Positions 25,280 through 33,621 of a stretch of 64,000 nt of DNA are shown here, piece by piece (within the stretch, counting starts at the first letter, position 1; each line of letters opens with the position of its first letter). This DNA is from Victivallales bacterium (lineage in GTDB: Bacteria; Verrucomicrobiota; Lentisphaeria; Oligosphaerales; Oligosphaeraceae). The stretch is from assembly GCA_017617415.1 (NCBI GenBank), contig JAFZWH010000013.1:22522-86521 (forward strand). The letters run 5' to 3'. Under the pieces are notes generated by a model. That model worked only from the letters and a program-made list of their open reading frames with translations, searched no databases and was not told the DNA's origin. Both the position numbers and the translations under genes were made by a program.

Positions 25280-25825
25280 ATGCTCTATTTCATAGCCGAC
25301 ACGCATTTCTTCCACGCGAACATCATCTCGCTGTGCCAACGGCCATTTGGCTCGGTGGAGGAGATGAACGAGACGATGATTCGGAACTGGAATGAGCGTG
25401 TGGGGGAGGGGGATACCGTCTATGTCCTGGGGGACTTGTTCTTCAAATGTCCTGACGCCGAACTGATGGAGGCGGTGCTTGCGCGACTGAAGGGCAAGAA
25501 GCACCTGGTCGTCGGGAATCATGACGACTCCTGGATGGACAAGGTAAATCTGCGGCGGCACTTTCTCTCCGTGGGGCTTTTTCAGGAGGTCACGGCCAGT
25601 TTCGGGTTGCTGACGCTATGCCACTACCCCCTGCTGAGCTGGCGGCACGACCAGAAGAGTTATATGATCCACGGGCACATCCATAACAACCGGAATGCGG
25701 ACTACTGGACGTTGCTGCAAAAGCGGGAGCGGGTGCTGAATGCGGGCGTCGAGGTCAATGACTATCGCCCGGTCACCTTTGAGGAGCTTCTGGAGAACAA
25801 CCGGCGGTTCAAATTGCTCCCCTGA
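25280..25825 (+). CDS. Metallophosphoesterase, YfcE/MJ-type single-domain
   Basis: A 181-aa calcineurin-like phosphoesterase. All metal-binding motifs are present: ADTHFFH (residues 6-12), GDLFF, GNHDD and GHIHNN. A CHYPLLSW block carries the fourth His. This length and the HFFHANIISLC opening match small bacterial phosphoesterases of unknown substrate. It follows trpB2 by 19 bp and may be co-transcribed. No signal peptide, so it is cytosolic. Confidence 0.9.
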   Translation: MLYFIADTHFFHANIISLCQRPFGSVEEMNETMIRNWNERVGEGDTVYVLGDLFFKCPDAELMEAVLARLKGKKHLVVGNHDDSWMDKVNLRRHFLSVGLFQEVTASFGLLTLCHYPLLSWRHDQKSYMIHGHIHNNRNADYWTLLQKRERVLNAGVEVNDYRPVTFEELLENNRRFKLLP

Positions 25826-25964
25826 CCGCTGGACGACGCCTCTGACCTCCTTTGACTTCTATCAAGCAACTCGCTCATAAAACACGGATTTTGATATATC
25901 AGTATCTCCGCTCCGCCGTGTTCGTCGTCAGCCCATCCGTGACTGCCTCCGGCTACTTTTGCAA

Positions 25965-27311
25965 TTACCTCTTCTGGATTTCGATATTTTTACGATGACT
26001 CCAGAGATAATATGCGGGGATGAGAATGACGCAGGCGCCAATCCAGGCCAGCGGCGAGGATAGGCAGACGCCGCGGTAACCGATGAATTTCGGGAGAATC
26101 ACCGCGCCGGACATGCGTCCCAAGAGTTCGATCACGGCGGCGACCAGCGGCCACAGGGGCAGGCCGACGCTCTGCATCACATTGCGGTACACGAACATCG
26201 TGGCAATCGCGAAGTAGAAGGACACGACGGTCTGGAAGTAGATTCGGGCGAGACGAAGCACCTCGGCGTCGGGTTCCTTGAGGAAGAGTTGCGTCATCGC
26301 GTCATCTCCAAAATAGCAGATGATCCCTGCGATGAGGCACCAGGGAAGCGAGAGACCGAAGAGCGTCTGGGTGATGCCTTGACGGATGCGCTGGAACTGC
26401 TGTGCGCCGTAGTTTTGGGCGACGAAGGTCCCCAGGGCGATGCCGAAGGTGGGCAGCGGGTTCGAGAGAATCAGGCTGATTTTGTTGGCGATGGTGATGC
26501 CGGCGACCGCCGTGGGACCGAAGTCGTTGACCGCGACCTGGAGGATGACAGCCCCCAGCGCGATGATGGAGAAGTGGAAACCCATCGGGATGGCCTGCTT
26601 CAGAAGGTCGGAGTACATCCGGTTGTCGCTTTGCCAATCGGAACGGCGCAGCCGTAGGATGGGGAAGTGGCGCGAGACGAACCACAGGCAGCAGAGCGCG
26701 GAGAGTAGTTGGGAAAGCACGGTCGCCCACGCCGCGCCGGCCACGCCCATGCCGAAATGCAGAATGAAAAGCAGGTCCAGAAGGATGTTGACGACCGAGG
26801 AGAGGATGAGGAAGTAGAGCGGAGTACGGCTGTCGCCCAGGGCGCGGATGATGGCGGAGAGCGTGTTGTAGAAGAAGGTCGCGCCCAGACCGATGAAGAG
26901 AATGCGCAGATAGGTGACGGCATTCTCCAGCAGTTCTGGCGGGGTGCGCATGGCACGGAGCATCGTCCGGGTGCAGGGCACGCAGATGGCGGTCAGGATG
27001 ATGGTCGCGATGACCGAAAGGACTGCCGAGTGGGTGACGGAACGCCGAAGTCCCGCCTCGTCCTTTGCCCCAAAGCGCTGCCCGATGATGACGCCAAAGC
27101 CGCTGGACATCCCGAAGCAGAAGCCGATGATCGCGAAGACCAAGGCACCGACCGCACCGACGGAGGCCAGCGGGTTCGCCCCCAGCGTGCGTCCGACGAT
27201 CAGCGTGTCCACCACGTTGTACAACTGCTGGAAGGCATTGCCAATCAGCAGCGGGATGGAGAATAGGAGAATCAGCTTCAGCGGATTCCCTTGGGTCATA
27301 TCTTTGATCAT
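25965..27311 (-). CDS. MATE family efflux transporter
   Basis: A 448-aa, 12-helix MATE exporter that couples Na+ or H+ entry to drug or metabolite export. Two homologous six-helix halves are visible. The first opens with MTQGNPLKLILLFSIPLLIGNAFQQLYNVVDTLIVGR, a hallmark of the DinF/NorM-like bacterial group, and has GVIIGQRFGAKDEAGLRR; the second has GTFVAQNYGAQQFQRIRQG. It is convergent with the phosphoesterase. The next gene upstream on the same strand is an EamA exporter with an array between. Confidence 0.93.
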   Translation of the reverse strand: MIKDMTQGNPLKLILLFSIPLLIGNAFQQLYNVVDTLIVGRTLGANPLASVGAVGALVFAIIGFCFGMSSGFGVIIGQRFGAKDEAGLRRSVTHSAVLSVIATIILTAICVPCTRTMLRAMRTPPELLENAVTYLRILFIGLGATFFYNTLSAIIRALGDSRTPLYFLILSSVVNILLDLLFILHFGMGVAGAAWATVLSQLLSALCCLWFVSRHFPILRLRRSDWQSDNRMYSDLLKQAIPMGFHFSIIALGAVILQVAVNDFGPTAVAGITIANKISLILSNPLPTFGIALGTFVAQNYGAQQFQRIRQGITQTLFGLSLPWCLIAGIICYFGDDAMTQLFLKEPDAEVLRLARIYFQTVVSFYFAIATMFVYRNVMQSVGLPLWPLVAAVIELLGRMSGAVILPKFIGYRGVCLSSPLAWIGACVILIPAYYLWSHRKNIEIQKR

Positions 27312-27561
27312 CGGCCTAGAAGGGTAGTTGGAGGAAACAATGGCATGGCGGATTTTAGTATTGTCTTTATGTTTTGTTAATCAGATTGTTATTTATTATT
27401 TTTATGAAAAAGGATAAGAAAACTAAGATTCCGTTTCCAAATCCGTGAGGCGACTTGCATTGTGCTGAAACAGGGTTATAGTAACCACTGAAAGGGGTGG
27501 GGGCTTACCTCCCCAAATGGGACGCGCGTGCGCGTGAAGGAATGACAGACCAGATGTCGAA
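27312..27561. other. Intergenic gap between MATE and EamA genes
   Basis: No gene is supported in the first 250 bp, an AT-rich stretch with only tiny open frames. A GGTGGGGGC...CCTCCCC inverted pair near 27497-27517 could form a stem. Confidence 0.5.
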
Positions 27562-27652
27562 CCGTCTATCGTCTGTCGTCCGACGTCCCGCCCTGACGTC
27601 CGACGTCCGTCGTCTGACGTCCGACGTCCGTCGTCTGTCGTCCGACGTCCCG
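27562..27652. repeat. YGNCGTC heptamer array, locus 2
   Basis: Runs of CGACGTC, CGTCGTC, TGTCGTC and TGACGTC units with CCCGCCC spacers, ending 15 bp before the 3' end of the EamA gene. Confidence 0.93.
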
Positions 27653-27667
27653 CATTGGTTTCCTGCA

Positions 27668-28588
27668 TCATTTCCGTGCGGGAAGCAGTTGCGCCAGCAG
27701 GACGGCGGCGAGGATGGCGGCGCAGCCAATCAATTCGCGCAGGGTAAGAGTCTGCTTTAGGAACAGCCAGCCGCCCACCGCGCTGAAGACGGCCTCCAGG
27801 CTCATGAGCAAGGTCGCGATTGTCGGCTGGACGAACTTCTGCCCGACCACCTGAAGCGTATAGGCGACCCCGCTGGAGAGTACTCCGCAGAAGAGCAGCG
27901 GTCCCAGCGCGGCTTGGATGTCGTTGGCGTGGAAGGACTCGCCCAGAAACAACGCGACGGGCAGCGAGACCAGCCCCGCCGTCAGAAATTGCAGACAGGA
28001 AAGCCTTACGCAATCGACCTTTTGGACAAAATGGTCGATGGTCAGGATTTGAAAGGAGAACATGAGGGCGCAGGACAGCAGCCAGAGGTCACCGACTTCA
28101 AAGCCGGTGTGAATCGAGAGACCACACAGGAGTGCCAGCCCGACCAGCGCCAGCGCGACGGCCAGCCAGATACTCCACGCAACGCGGCGCTTCAGGAGCA
28201 GCCAGCCCAGCAATGGTACAATAATGATATATAGGGCGGTCAAGAAGCCCGCCTTCGCCGTGGTGGTGGACTGGATGCCGACCTGCTGGAGCATGCTCGC
28301 CACGCCCAGGAAGAAGCCGCACGCCCCGCCACCAAGCAGGAGGCATCGCCGTTCGGCGGGCGACTGGGCGTTTCCCCAGAGACTCGGTCGTTGATGTCCC
28401 AGCAGGTCCAGCAGAACAATGCAGGGCACCAACGCCAGTGCGCCGATGAAGGAGCGCAGGGCATTGAAGGAGCAAGGCCCCAGGTGCTTCATCCCGAGGG
28501 ACTGCGCGGAGAAGGCGAAGCCCCAGATGAGCGCCGTCAGCAGCAGCGCCAGCACACCGAGGAGTTCTTTGCGTTTGGTGGAGTTCAT
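27668..28588 (-). CDS. EamA/DMT family transporter
   Basis: A 306-aa ten-helix exporter with two EamA repeats. The first repeat opens ELLGVLALLLTALIWGFAFSAQSLGMKHLGP, the second contains LFCGVLSSGVAYTLQVVGQKFVQPTIATLLMSLEAVFSAVGGWLFLKQTLTLRELIGCAAILAAVLLAQ, the classical EamA C-terminal signature. The ATG at 28588 is preferred over 28660 since the transmembrane repeat begins right after it. A TATATTA box lies about 40 bp upstream on the minus strand. Substrate unknown. Confidence 0.9.
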   Translation of the reverse strand: MNSTKRKELLGVLALLLTALIWGFAFSAQSLGMKHLGPCSFNALRSFIGALALVPCIVLLDLLGHQRPSLWGNAQSPAERRCLLLGGGACGFFLGVASMLQQVGIQSTTTAKAGFLTALYIIIVPLLGWLLLKRRVAWSIWLAVALALVGLALLCGLSIHTGFEVGDLWLLSCALMFSFQILTIDHFVQKVDCVRLSCLQFLTAGLVSLPVALFLGESFHANDIQAALGPLLFCGVLSSGVAYTLQVVGQKFVQPTIATLLMSLEAVFSAVGGWLFLKQTLTLRELIGCAAILAAVLLAQLLPARK

Positions 28589-28718
28589 GAACGCTATCGG
28601 ACAAACCTGAAAGGACAACTCATTAATATAATTTAACAAATCCTCCAAGTGCCAAAACACATTTATATTTAGGAGAAAAGCGATTTGTCACATTCCACTC
28701 CACCGCAAAGAGGTCATC

Positions 28719-31448
28719 ATGCCCACGAAGAAATCCCCTGTCTCCCCCAAGCGCTTCTACTATTTCAACTCGACCCACTGGGACCGCGAGTGGTACCAGC
28801 CGTTCCAGAAGTACCGCCACTACTTGGTGCAGAATGCGGCGGGAATTCTGGATGCCCTTGAACACACCAAGGGCTTCCAGAAGTTCGTCTATGACGGACA
28901 GACCATCGTGCTGGAAGACATCTGCGAGATTCATCCCGGCTGGCGTCCCCGCCTGGAGAAGCAGATCAAGGCTGGACGGCTCATCGTCGGACCCTGGTAC
29001 GTGATGCCGGACGAGTTCTTGTGCACGGGCGAGGGAATTATTCGTAACTTATTGATAGGAAAAGAGTTATCAAAGTCATTTGGCGGCTCCGCCTGGCCGG
29101 TGATGTATGTATGTGACATCTTTGGTCACATCGCGCAGACGCCGCAGATTGCGACGGGCTTCGGCCACGAGCTGGCGGTCATCTGGCGCGGCACCACGCA
29201 GGAGTTCCCGCCGTATTTCCAGTGGGAATCGTCGGACGGAACGCGGATGCCAACGATGAAACTCTCCAGCACTTGCGGGTACTGCTCGTTCACGCTGGAA
29301 GTGAACAAAGTCTGGGATATCGACGTGCCGGAGGCACAGTTCAAGGAGAACTTCGCGAAGCTGATGGAGAACATCGGCCCCTACTTCGGCGAGGGTGTGG
29401 CGCTGCTGGACGGCTGTGACCACCAGCAGGTGCATCATCAGACTCCGCAGTATCTGAAGTGGATTCAGGAGATGTATCCGGAGGCGGAGGTCATCCACAG
29501 CGACTTCCGCGACATCGTCCCCAACGAGTTCGGCGGGAAGACGAAGCGTCCGGTGATCGCGGGCGAGCTGATCCACACCTGCCAGAAGGAACCCAACAAC
29601 ACGTGGATGATTCCGCACACGCTCTCCAGCCGCTATGACCTCAAGCAGTGGGAGGACCGCTGCGCCGACCGCCTGGAGCTTACGGCGGACATCGCGCAGG
29701 CCGCCGAGGTCGCCCGGGGCAACGCCGAGAATTTCCCGTTCCTCAAATACGCCTGGAAGCAGCTCGTCAAGAACCATCCGCACGACTCCATCTGCGGATG
29801 TTCCATCGACGCCGTGCACCGCCAGATGCTCGCACGCTTCGAGGAGATTGACCAGGTGGCGGACGAACTCCTGCTCGACCCGCGCAACGCGGACTTCGAG
29901 CGGCTGACCGGCACCGACATCCGCCTCTTCGAGTATCCCGCCGACGAAAATGGCGACTACCTGGTGCGCCTCTACAACCCGCTGCCCTTCGCCCGCGACG
30001 AGGTGGTGAATCTCACGCTTTCCTTCCCCGCCGGGAAGTATCCCGCCACCTGGAGCGAACCCTTCGGCTACGAGTTCCTCAACGCCTTCCGCATCTACGA
30101 CGAGAATGACAAGGAACTGCCCTACCAGTTTACCGCGCCGCCCCGCCGTCATCAAAGCCAACGCATCTACCGCGTGCATTTCACCTTCTGCGACGACTAT
30201 CCCGTCGCCCTCCGTGTGAAACTGCGCGCTTGCGGCTGGACTACGCTGAAGCTCCGCAAATCCGCCACGCCCGTGCGCTACCAAGTCAGCCAGCTGACTT
30301 CTCGCGGCAGTGCGTCGAATGGCCGCCTGGAACTCACCGTCAATGGCGACGGCACCATCTCCATCTTTGATTTCAAGACCAACAAGGCATATCTGGGACT
30401 CAACCAGTTCGTCTTTGACCGCGACATCGGCGACGGCTGGAACTACGTGAAGCCACAGGGTACTGCCATGCAGGTGGCGGGTGGCGTGGTCGAGCGAATC
30501 TCCATGGTGACGGACGGACCGGCGGAGACGGCCTTCGAGGTGGTCACGCGCTTCACGCTTCCACGCGAGATGCTCTTCGCGGGCAATATCCTGGAGCATT
30601 ACGATGGCCTGCGCGAAAGCCCCGACCAGGCGGATTTGGTGGTCAAGGCGACCTACACCTTGGCGGCGAATGCGCCGGAGGTCAAGGTGGCACTCGATTT
30701 CACCAATACCATCAAGGACTATCGTCTGCGCATGGTGATGCCCACGAATATCTCCGGCGACTACTACGCCTACCAGAATTTCGCGGTGCTGAAGCGCAAG
30801 CCTGGCCGCGAGAAGGACCGTGCCACCGAGGACTGGCTCGAAAGCGAACCCCTGGAGAAGAACTTCTCGCGGATCGCCTGGAAGCGCGACGACGAGGGCG
30901 GGCTGGCATTCATCGCCAAGGAGGGCCTCCACGAACTCTCCGCCGACACCGATGCCGAGGGTGCGCTGGTGGTGACGCTCCTGCGTGCCTTCCGACGCAC
31001 CGTCCACACCAATGGCGAAATTGACGGACAGCTCCTCAAGCCGCTGCACTACGAATACGCCTTCCGTGCCATCGCCCCCAAGGACACCACGGCCGACCTG
31101 ATGCGTGCCGCGCAGGTTCTCCGCGCGGGCGTGCCCATCCAGTATATGATTCCGCAGTTCATGGCCAAGAAGGAACTGCCGCAGGACGAGAGTTTCCTGA
31201 CCATCGAGGGCGACCTCGCGCTCTCCGCGTTGAAGCCCGCCGAAGACGGACAGGGCAGGGCGGTCATCCTGCGCGTCGAGGCACTCTCCGACAAGCCCGT
31301 GAAGGGAACCATCCGTTTCGCCAAGCCCGCGAAGGTCACGCCCGTCCGGCTGGACGAGACGCCCATCGGCAAGACCTCCAAGCCAGTTACCTCTTTCCAG
31401 GTCACCGGTGCTCCCTGGCACCTCCAGACCTACCGCCTGGAGTTTTAG
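28719..31448 (+). CDS. Alpha-mannosidase, GH38 family
   Basis: A 909-aa retaining alpha-mannosidase. The N-terminal catalytic domain shows the zinc-binding H-x-D (NSTHWDREWYQPF, about residues 15-27), the nucleophile region VCDIFGHIAQTPQI (about 130) and the MIPHTLSSRYDLKQ block. A middle three-helix bundle contains FLKYAWKQLVKNHPHDSICGCSIDAVHRQM with the HDSICG signature. The last 500 residues are beta-sandwich domains. No signal peptide, so it is a cytosolic enzyme acting on imported mannosides. A TTATATT box and GGAGAAA lie upstream. Family assignment is firm; linkage specificity is not. Confidence 0.93.
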   Translation: MPTKKSPVSPKRFYYFNSTHWDREWYQPFQKYRHYLVQNAAGILDALEHTKGFQKFVYDGQTIVLEDICEIHPGWRPRLEKQIKAGRLIVGPWYVMPDEFLCTGEGIIRNLLIGKELSKSFGGSAWPVMYVCDIFGHIAQTPQIATGFGHELAVIWRGTTQEFPPYFQWESSDGTRMPTMKLSSTCGYCSFTLEVNKVWDIDVPEAQFKENFAKLMENIGPYFGEGVALLDGCDHQQVHHQTPQYLKWIQEMYPEAEVIHSDFRDIVPNEFGGKTKRPVIAGELIHTCQKEPNNTWMIPHTLSSRYDLKQWEDRCADRLELTADIAQAAEVARGNAENFPFLKYAWKQLVKNHPHDSICGCSIDAVHRQMLARFEEIDQVADELLLDPRNADFERLTGTDIRLFEYPADENGDYLVRLYNPLPFARDEVVNLTLSFPAGKYPATWSEPFGYEFLNAFRIYDENDKELPYQFTAPPRRHQSQRIYRVHFTFCDDYPVALRVKLRACGWTTLKLRKSATPVRYQVSQLTSRGSASNGRLELTVNGDGTISIFDFKTNKAYLGLNQFVFDRDIGDGWNYVKPQGTAMQVAGGVVERISMVTDGPAETAFEVVTRFTLPREMLFAGNILEHYDGLRESPDQADLVVKATYTLAANAPEVKVALDFTNTIKDYRLRMVMPTNISGDYYAYQNFAVLKRKPGREKDRATEDWLESEPLEKNFSRIAWKRDDEGGLAFIAKEGLHELSADTDAEGALVVTLLRAFRRTVHTNGEIDGQLLKPLHYEYAFRAIAPKDTTADLMRAAQVLRAGVPIQYMIPQFMAKKELPQDESFLTIEGDLALSALKPAEDGQGRAVILRVEALSDKPVKGTIRFAKPAKVTPVRLDETPIGKTSKPVTSFQVTGAPWHLQTYRLEF

Positions 31449-31455
31449 GTTAAAA

Positions 31456-31609
31456 GACGTCCGACGTCCGACGTCCCGGCCACCCTGACGTCCGACGTCC
31501 GTCGTCCGACGTCCGACGCCCCGCCCCGACGTCCGACGTCCGTCGTCCGACGTCCCGGCCACCCTGACGTCCGACGTCTGTCGTCCGACGTCCGCCGTCC
31601 GCCGTCCCG
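31456..31609. repeat. YGNCGTC heptamer array, locus 3 (with CCGGCCACCC spacers)
   Basis: About 155 bp of CGACGTC/CGTCGTC units organised in three super-repeats separated by CCGGCCACCC or CCCCGCCCC. It begins 7 bp after the GH38 stop codon. It is the longest array of this family in the window. Confidence 0.95.
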
Positions 31610-31633
31610 CCCTGCGGTTTCGGCGGCGTTTTT
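31600..31633 (+). terminator. Possible terminator at end of array after GH38
   Basis: CGCCG (31600-31604) pairs with CGGCG (31621-31625), enclosing CCGC-CCT-GCGG, and TTTTT follows. The first arm is the last heptamer of the array, so the array may be part of the termination signal. Confidence 0.5.
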
Positions 31634-31675
31634 CTTGTCATCGGCGACAGAACGCCGTGAATGCCCCGGAGAGTT

Positions 31676-31822
31676 TTGCAATTGCCTCAGATAGCAGGCA
31701 TATCGTGCCAGCATATAATCCTGGATGGCATGCTGTGAACCGCCTCCCAGACAGACCATTTTCCTGACACTAGGAAAATGTTTATCAACTTGGGCACCAA
31801 CGCTTTGGTTTCCTTCATGGGG
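31676..31822 (-). pseudogene. Fragment of DinD-like DNA-damage-inducible protein
   Basis: An open minus-strand stretch with no start reads VGAQVDKHFPSVRKMVCLGGGSQHAIQDY then MLARYACYLRQLQ. This matches, from memory, the conserved core of DinD-type proteins, where a VRKMV-x-x-G-S/G block precedes x-D-x-x-L-T/S-R-Y-A-C-Y-L. A stop codon precedes it and the reading runs into the GH38 terminator/array on the other side, so both ends are missing. It looks like a decayed remnant of a gene disrupted near the ATPase and the array. Confidence 0.5.
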
Positions 31823-31849
31823 CTAAGGGGCGAGATATTTCGTCCGCTA

Positions 31850-33136
31850 TTATGGGCACAATGCAGAAATGGGAATGACATGGACACCATCCTTACGGGT
31901 GTAAGCCATTTTGCCTCCAGTGACCACCATCAGCAGGTCTGGCAATCGGAGCGGGCATTGCTTTTCATTCTGATTGTATTTCTGAATCTGTCTGGTGATT
32001 CCCACCAGATGCTTTGCTCCTTCCTCAATTTCTGAAGAACCAAGTTTGACTTCAATCAAGGCATAGCGACCATCCCGCAGATGCAACACGGCATCTGCCT
32101 CCAGACCATATCGGTCACGGTAATAGGAAAGTTTTCCTCCCAGCGGCGAGGAATATGCCCTCAAGTCACGTAGCACAAGGCTCTCAAAGAGAAAGCCGAA
32201 GGTTTTGAAATCCTGCAAAAAGAACTCTGGCTTGACGCCAAATGCCGCAACTGCGATGGACGGATCGCAGAGGCCGCGCTTTTTGGAGGCTCGGATGTCC
32301 GTGGCACTGCGGATGGCCGGACACCAGGCATCGATGTCTTCAACCACAAACAACTTGCGCAATGCATCAAGATATGAGTCCACCGTTGCCAAGGAGGTGT
32401 CCCGAACCGAAAGAATGTCTTTGCGAATACTGGCAGTGGTTGCCAGGGTCGAAATGTTGCGGGCATACGATTTTAACAGCGTAAGTGCCAATGACGGGTC
32501 ACGGGTGACACCATCCACCTTCGAGATGTCCACTTCAACGACCTGCGTCAAGTAGTCTTGGGCAATGAACAATTGGGCGTCGTCTCCATTGGCGGAAAGC
32601 GATGACGGCCAGCCACCGCGGCAGGTCGCAAATATCAGTTCCTCAATGGACAATTGACCACTCGCGCCGCTGACCGAGGTCCCTGGCGAGGCAAACAGTT
32701 CGCGCAAAGAAACCTGTCCTGATGACTCTTGAGATTCAAATAACGACATGGTGGACATCGCCAGGCGGGAGATTCGCCCAGTCCCAGTATGTTTGGTCTT
32801 CTGGTCATCGACCACCACCGAACCAGTCAGGATAAATTGTCCTTTCGCACCACTGCGGTCCACCGCCACACGCACTGCATCCCACAGTACCGGAGCCAGT
32901 TGCCATTCGTCAATCAGTCGTGGCGTAGTTCCACGCAACAACAACGATGGTTGAGTTGCGGCCATCTTCAGATAGCCTTCCTGTAAATCGGGGTCTTGAA
33001 GTTCCAAGACGCTCTTCGCCTGTTGCTTGGCCGTAGTGGTCTTCCCGCACCATTTGGGGCCAACGATAATCGTTGCACCAATGGAACGAAGTCGAAGTGC
33101 CAATTCTTGATCCGCAATGCGTGGCATGTATTTCAT
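31850..33136 (-). CDS. AAA_14 / DUF4143 family ATPase
   Basis: A 428-aa protein with an N-terminal P-loop ATPase (Walker A GPKWCGKTTT at about residues 26-35; RLIDEWQLAP as the Walker B region) and a C-terminal DUF4143 domain resembling a PD-(D/E)XK nuclease fold: GLEADAVLHLRDGRYALIEVKLGSS (about 345-370). These proteins are common mobile or defence-associated genes in gut bacteria; function is unknown. It has a lower GC content than neighbours. A strong AGGAGG precedes the start, with TATATT-type boxes, and a 23-bp tandem repeat lies upstream. A transferred gene is likely. Confidence 0.9.
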   Translation of the reverse strand: MKYMPRIADQELALRLRSIGATIIVGPKWCGKTTTAKQQAKSVLELQDPDLQEGYLKMAATQPSLLLRGTTPRLIDEWQLAPVLWDAVRVAVDRSGAKGQFILTGSVVVDDQKTKHTGTGRISRLAMSTMSLFESQESSGQVSLRELFASPGTSVSGASGQLSIEELIFATCRGGWPSSLSANGDDAQLFIAQDYLTQVVEVDISKVDGVTRDPSLALTLLKSYARNISTLATTASIRKDILSVRDTSLATVDSYLDALRKLFVVEDIDAWCPAIRSATDIRASKKRGLCDPSIAVAAFGVKPEFFLQDFKTFGFLFESLVLRDLRAYSSPLGGKLSYYRDRYGLEADAVLHLRDGRYALIEVKLGSSEIEEGAKHLVGITRQIQKYNQNEKQCPLRLPDLLMVVTGGKMAYTRKDGVHVIPISALCP

Positions 33137-33172
33137 TTTTACCTCCTGTCCAAAATATAATATAATACTGTC
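33137..33172 (-). promoter_or_regulatory. Ribosome site and -10 region of ATPase gene
   Basis: On the minus strand GACAGGAGGTAAAA ends at the start codon, a strong Shine-Dalgarno. About 15 bp further up, overlapping TATATTATATT boxes provide -10 candidates. Confidence 0.6.
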
Positions 33173-33300
33173 ATGAAGATTTGGTGGATTTCGTTATGAA
33201 GATTTGGTGGATTTCGTTATGAAGATTTGGTGGATTTCGTTATGAAGATTTGGTGGATTTCGTTATGAAGATCTGGTGGATTTTGTTATGAAGATCTGGG
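33173..33300. repeat. 23-bp tandem repeat, about 5.5 copies
   Basis: A 23-bp unit that starts ATGAAGATTTGG recurs at 33173, 33196, 33219, 33242, 33265 and, partially, 33288. The first four copies are identical; the last ones change ATTT to ATCT. It lies just upstream of the ATPase promoter and directly before a YGNCGTC array. Regular spacing near two helical turns suggests iteron-like protein binding, or recent slippage. Confidence 0.95.
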
Positions 33301-33304
33301 ACCA

Positions 33305-33369
33305 GAGCCCCGACGCCCCGCCCTGACGTCCGACGTCCGCCGTCCGACGTCCGCCGTCCGACGTCCCAC
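33305..33369. repeat. YGNCGTC heptamer array, locus 4
   Basis: Begins directly after a GGGACCAGAG segment that also occurs in loci 5 and 6, then CGACGCCCCGCCC and runs of CGACGTC/CGCCGTC. It lies between the 23-bp repeat and the GntR regulator's promoter. Confidence 0.93.
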
Positions 33370-33472
33370 CCTTGAAACCAGGAGCTTGGCTGAACCAGAA
33401 AACAAGGAGCTGACAGGAGGGGAGTCAGAGTTTACTGTGATTTGGAGAGTGAGTTTCCCTCTTTCTTCTCGT

Positions 33473-33508
33473 AAAAGTCCACATTTTGGCATAAAAATCC
33501 ACATTTTT
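33473..33508 (+). promoter_or_regulatory. Two direct repeats upstream of GntR promoter
   Basis: AAAAGTCCACATTTT (33473-33487) and AAAATCCACATTTT (33494-33507) lie about 20 bp apart, two helical turns, just upstream of the -35 box. They are likely sites for an activator or repressor on one DNA face. Confidence 0.5.
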
Positions 33509-33519
33509 CAGCGCATCAC

Positions 33520-33561
33520 TTGAAAAATCGTCAAAAGCTGTGTATAATTATATGCACAGCT
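33520..33561 (+). promoter_or_regulatory. Sigma-70 promoter with overlapping palindromic operator (GntR gene)
   Basis: TTGAAA (33520-33525), a 17-bp spacer and TATAAT (33543-33548) form a near-consensus promoter. AGCTGTG...CACAGCT (33536-33561) is an inverted repeat that covers the -10 box, the usual position for autorepression by the regulator encoded 61 bp downstream. Confidence 0.75.
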
Positions 33562-33621
33562 AAGAAACCACGCGGCGGTGTTCCGCCGAAACGAGGACAA
33601 CGCAGTAGTTAAGATTTGCCC

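Noticed and set aside
29076..31562. 828-aa open frame antisense to the GH38 gene
   Set aside because: Complete overlap with a canonical GH38 enzyme with catalytic motifs; the antisense product is rich in His/Gly/Leu/Arg with no motif.
33173..33300. 23-bp repeat as a CRISPR array
   Set aside because: Units are directly adjacent, there are no spacers and no cas genes.
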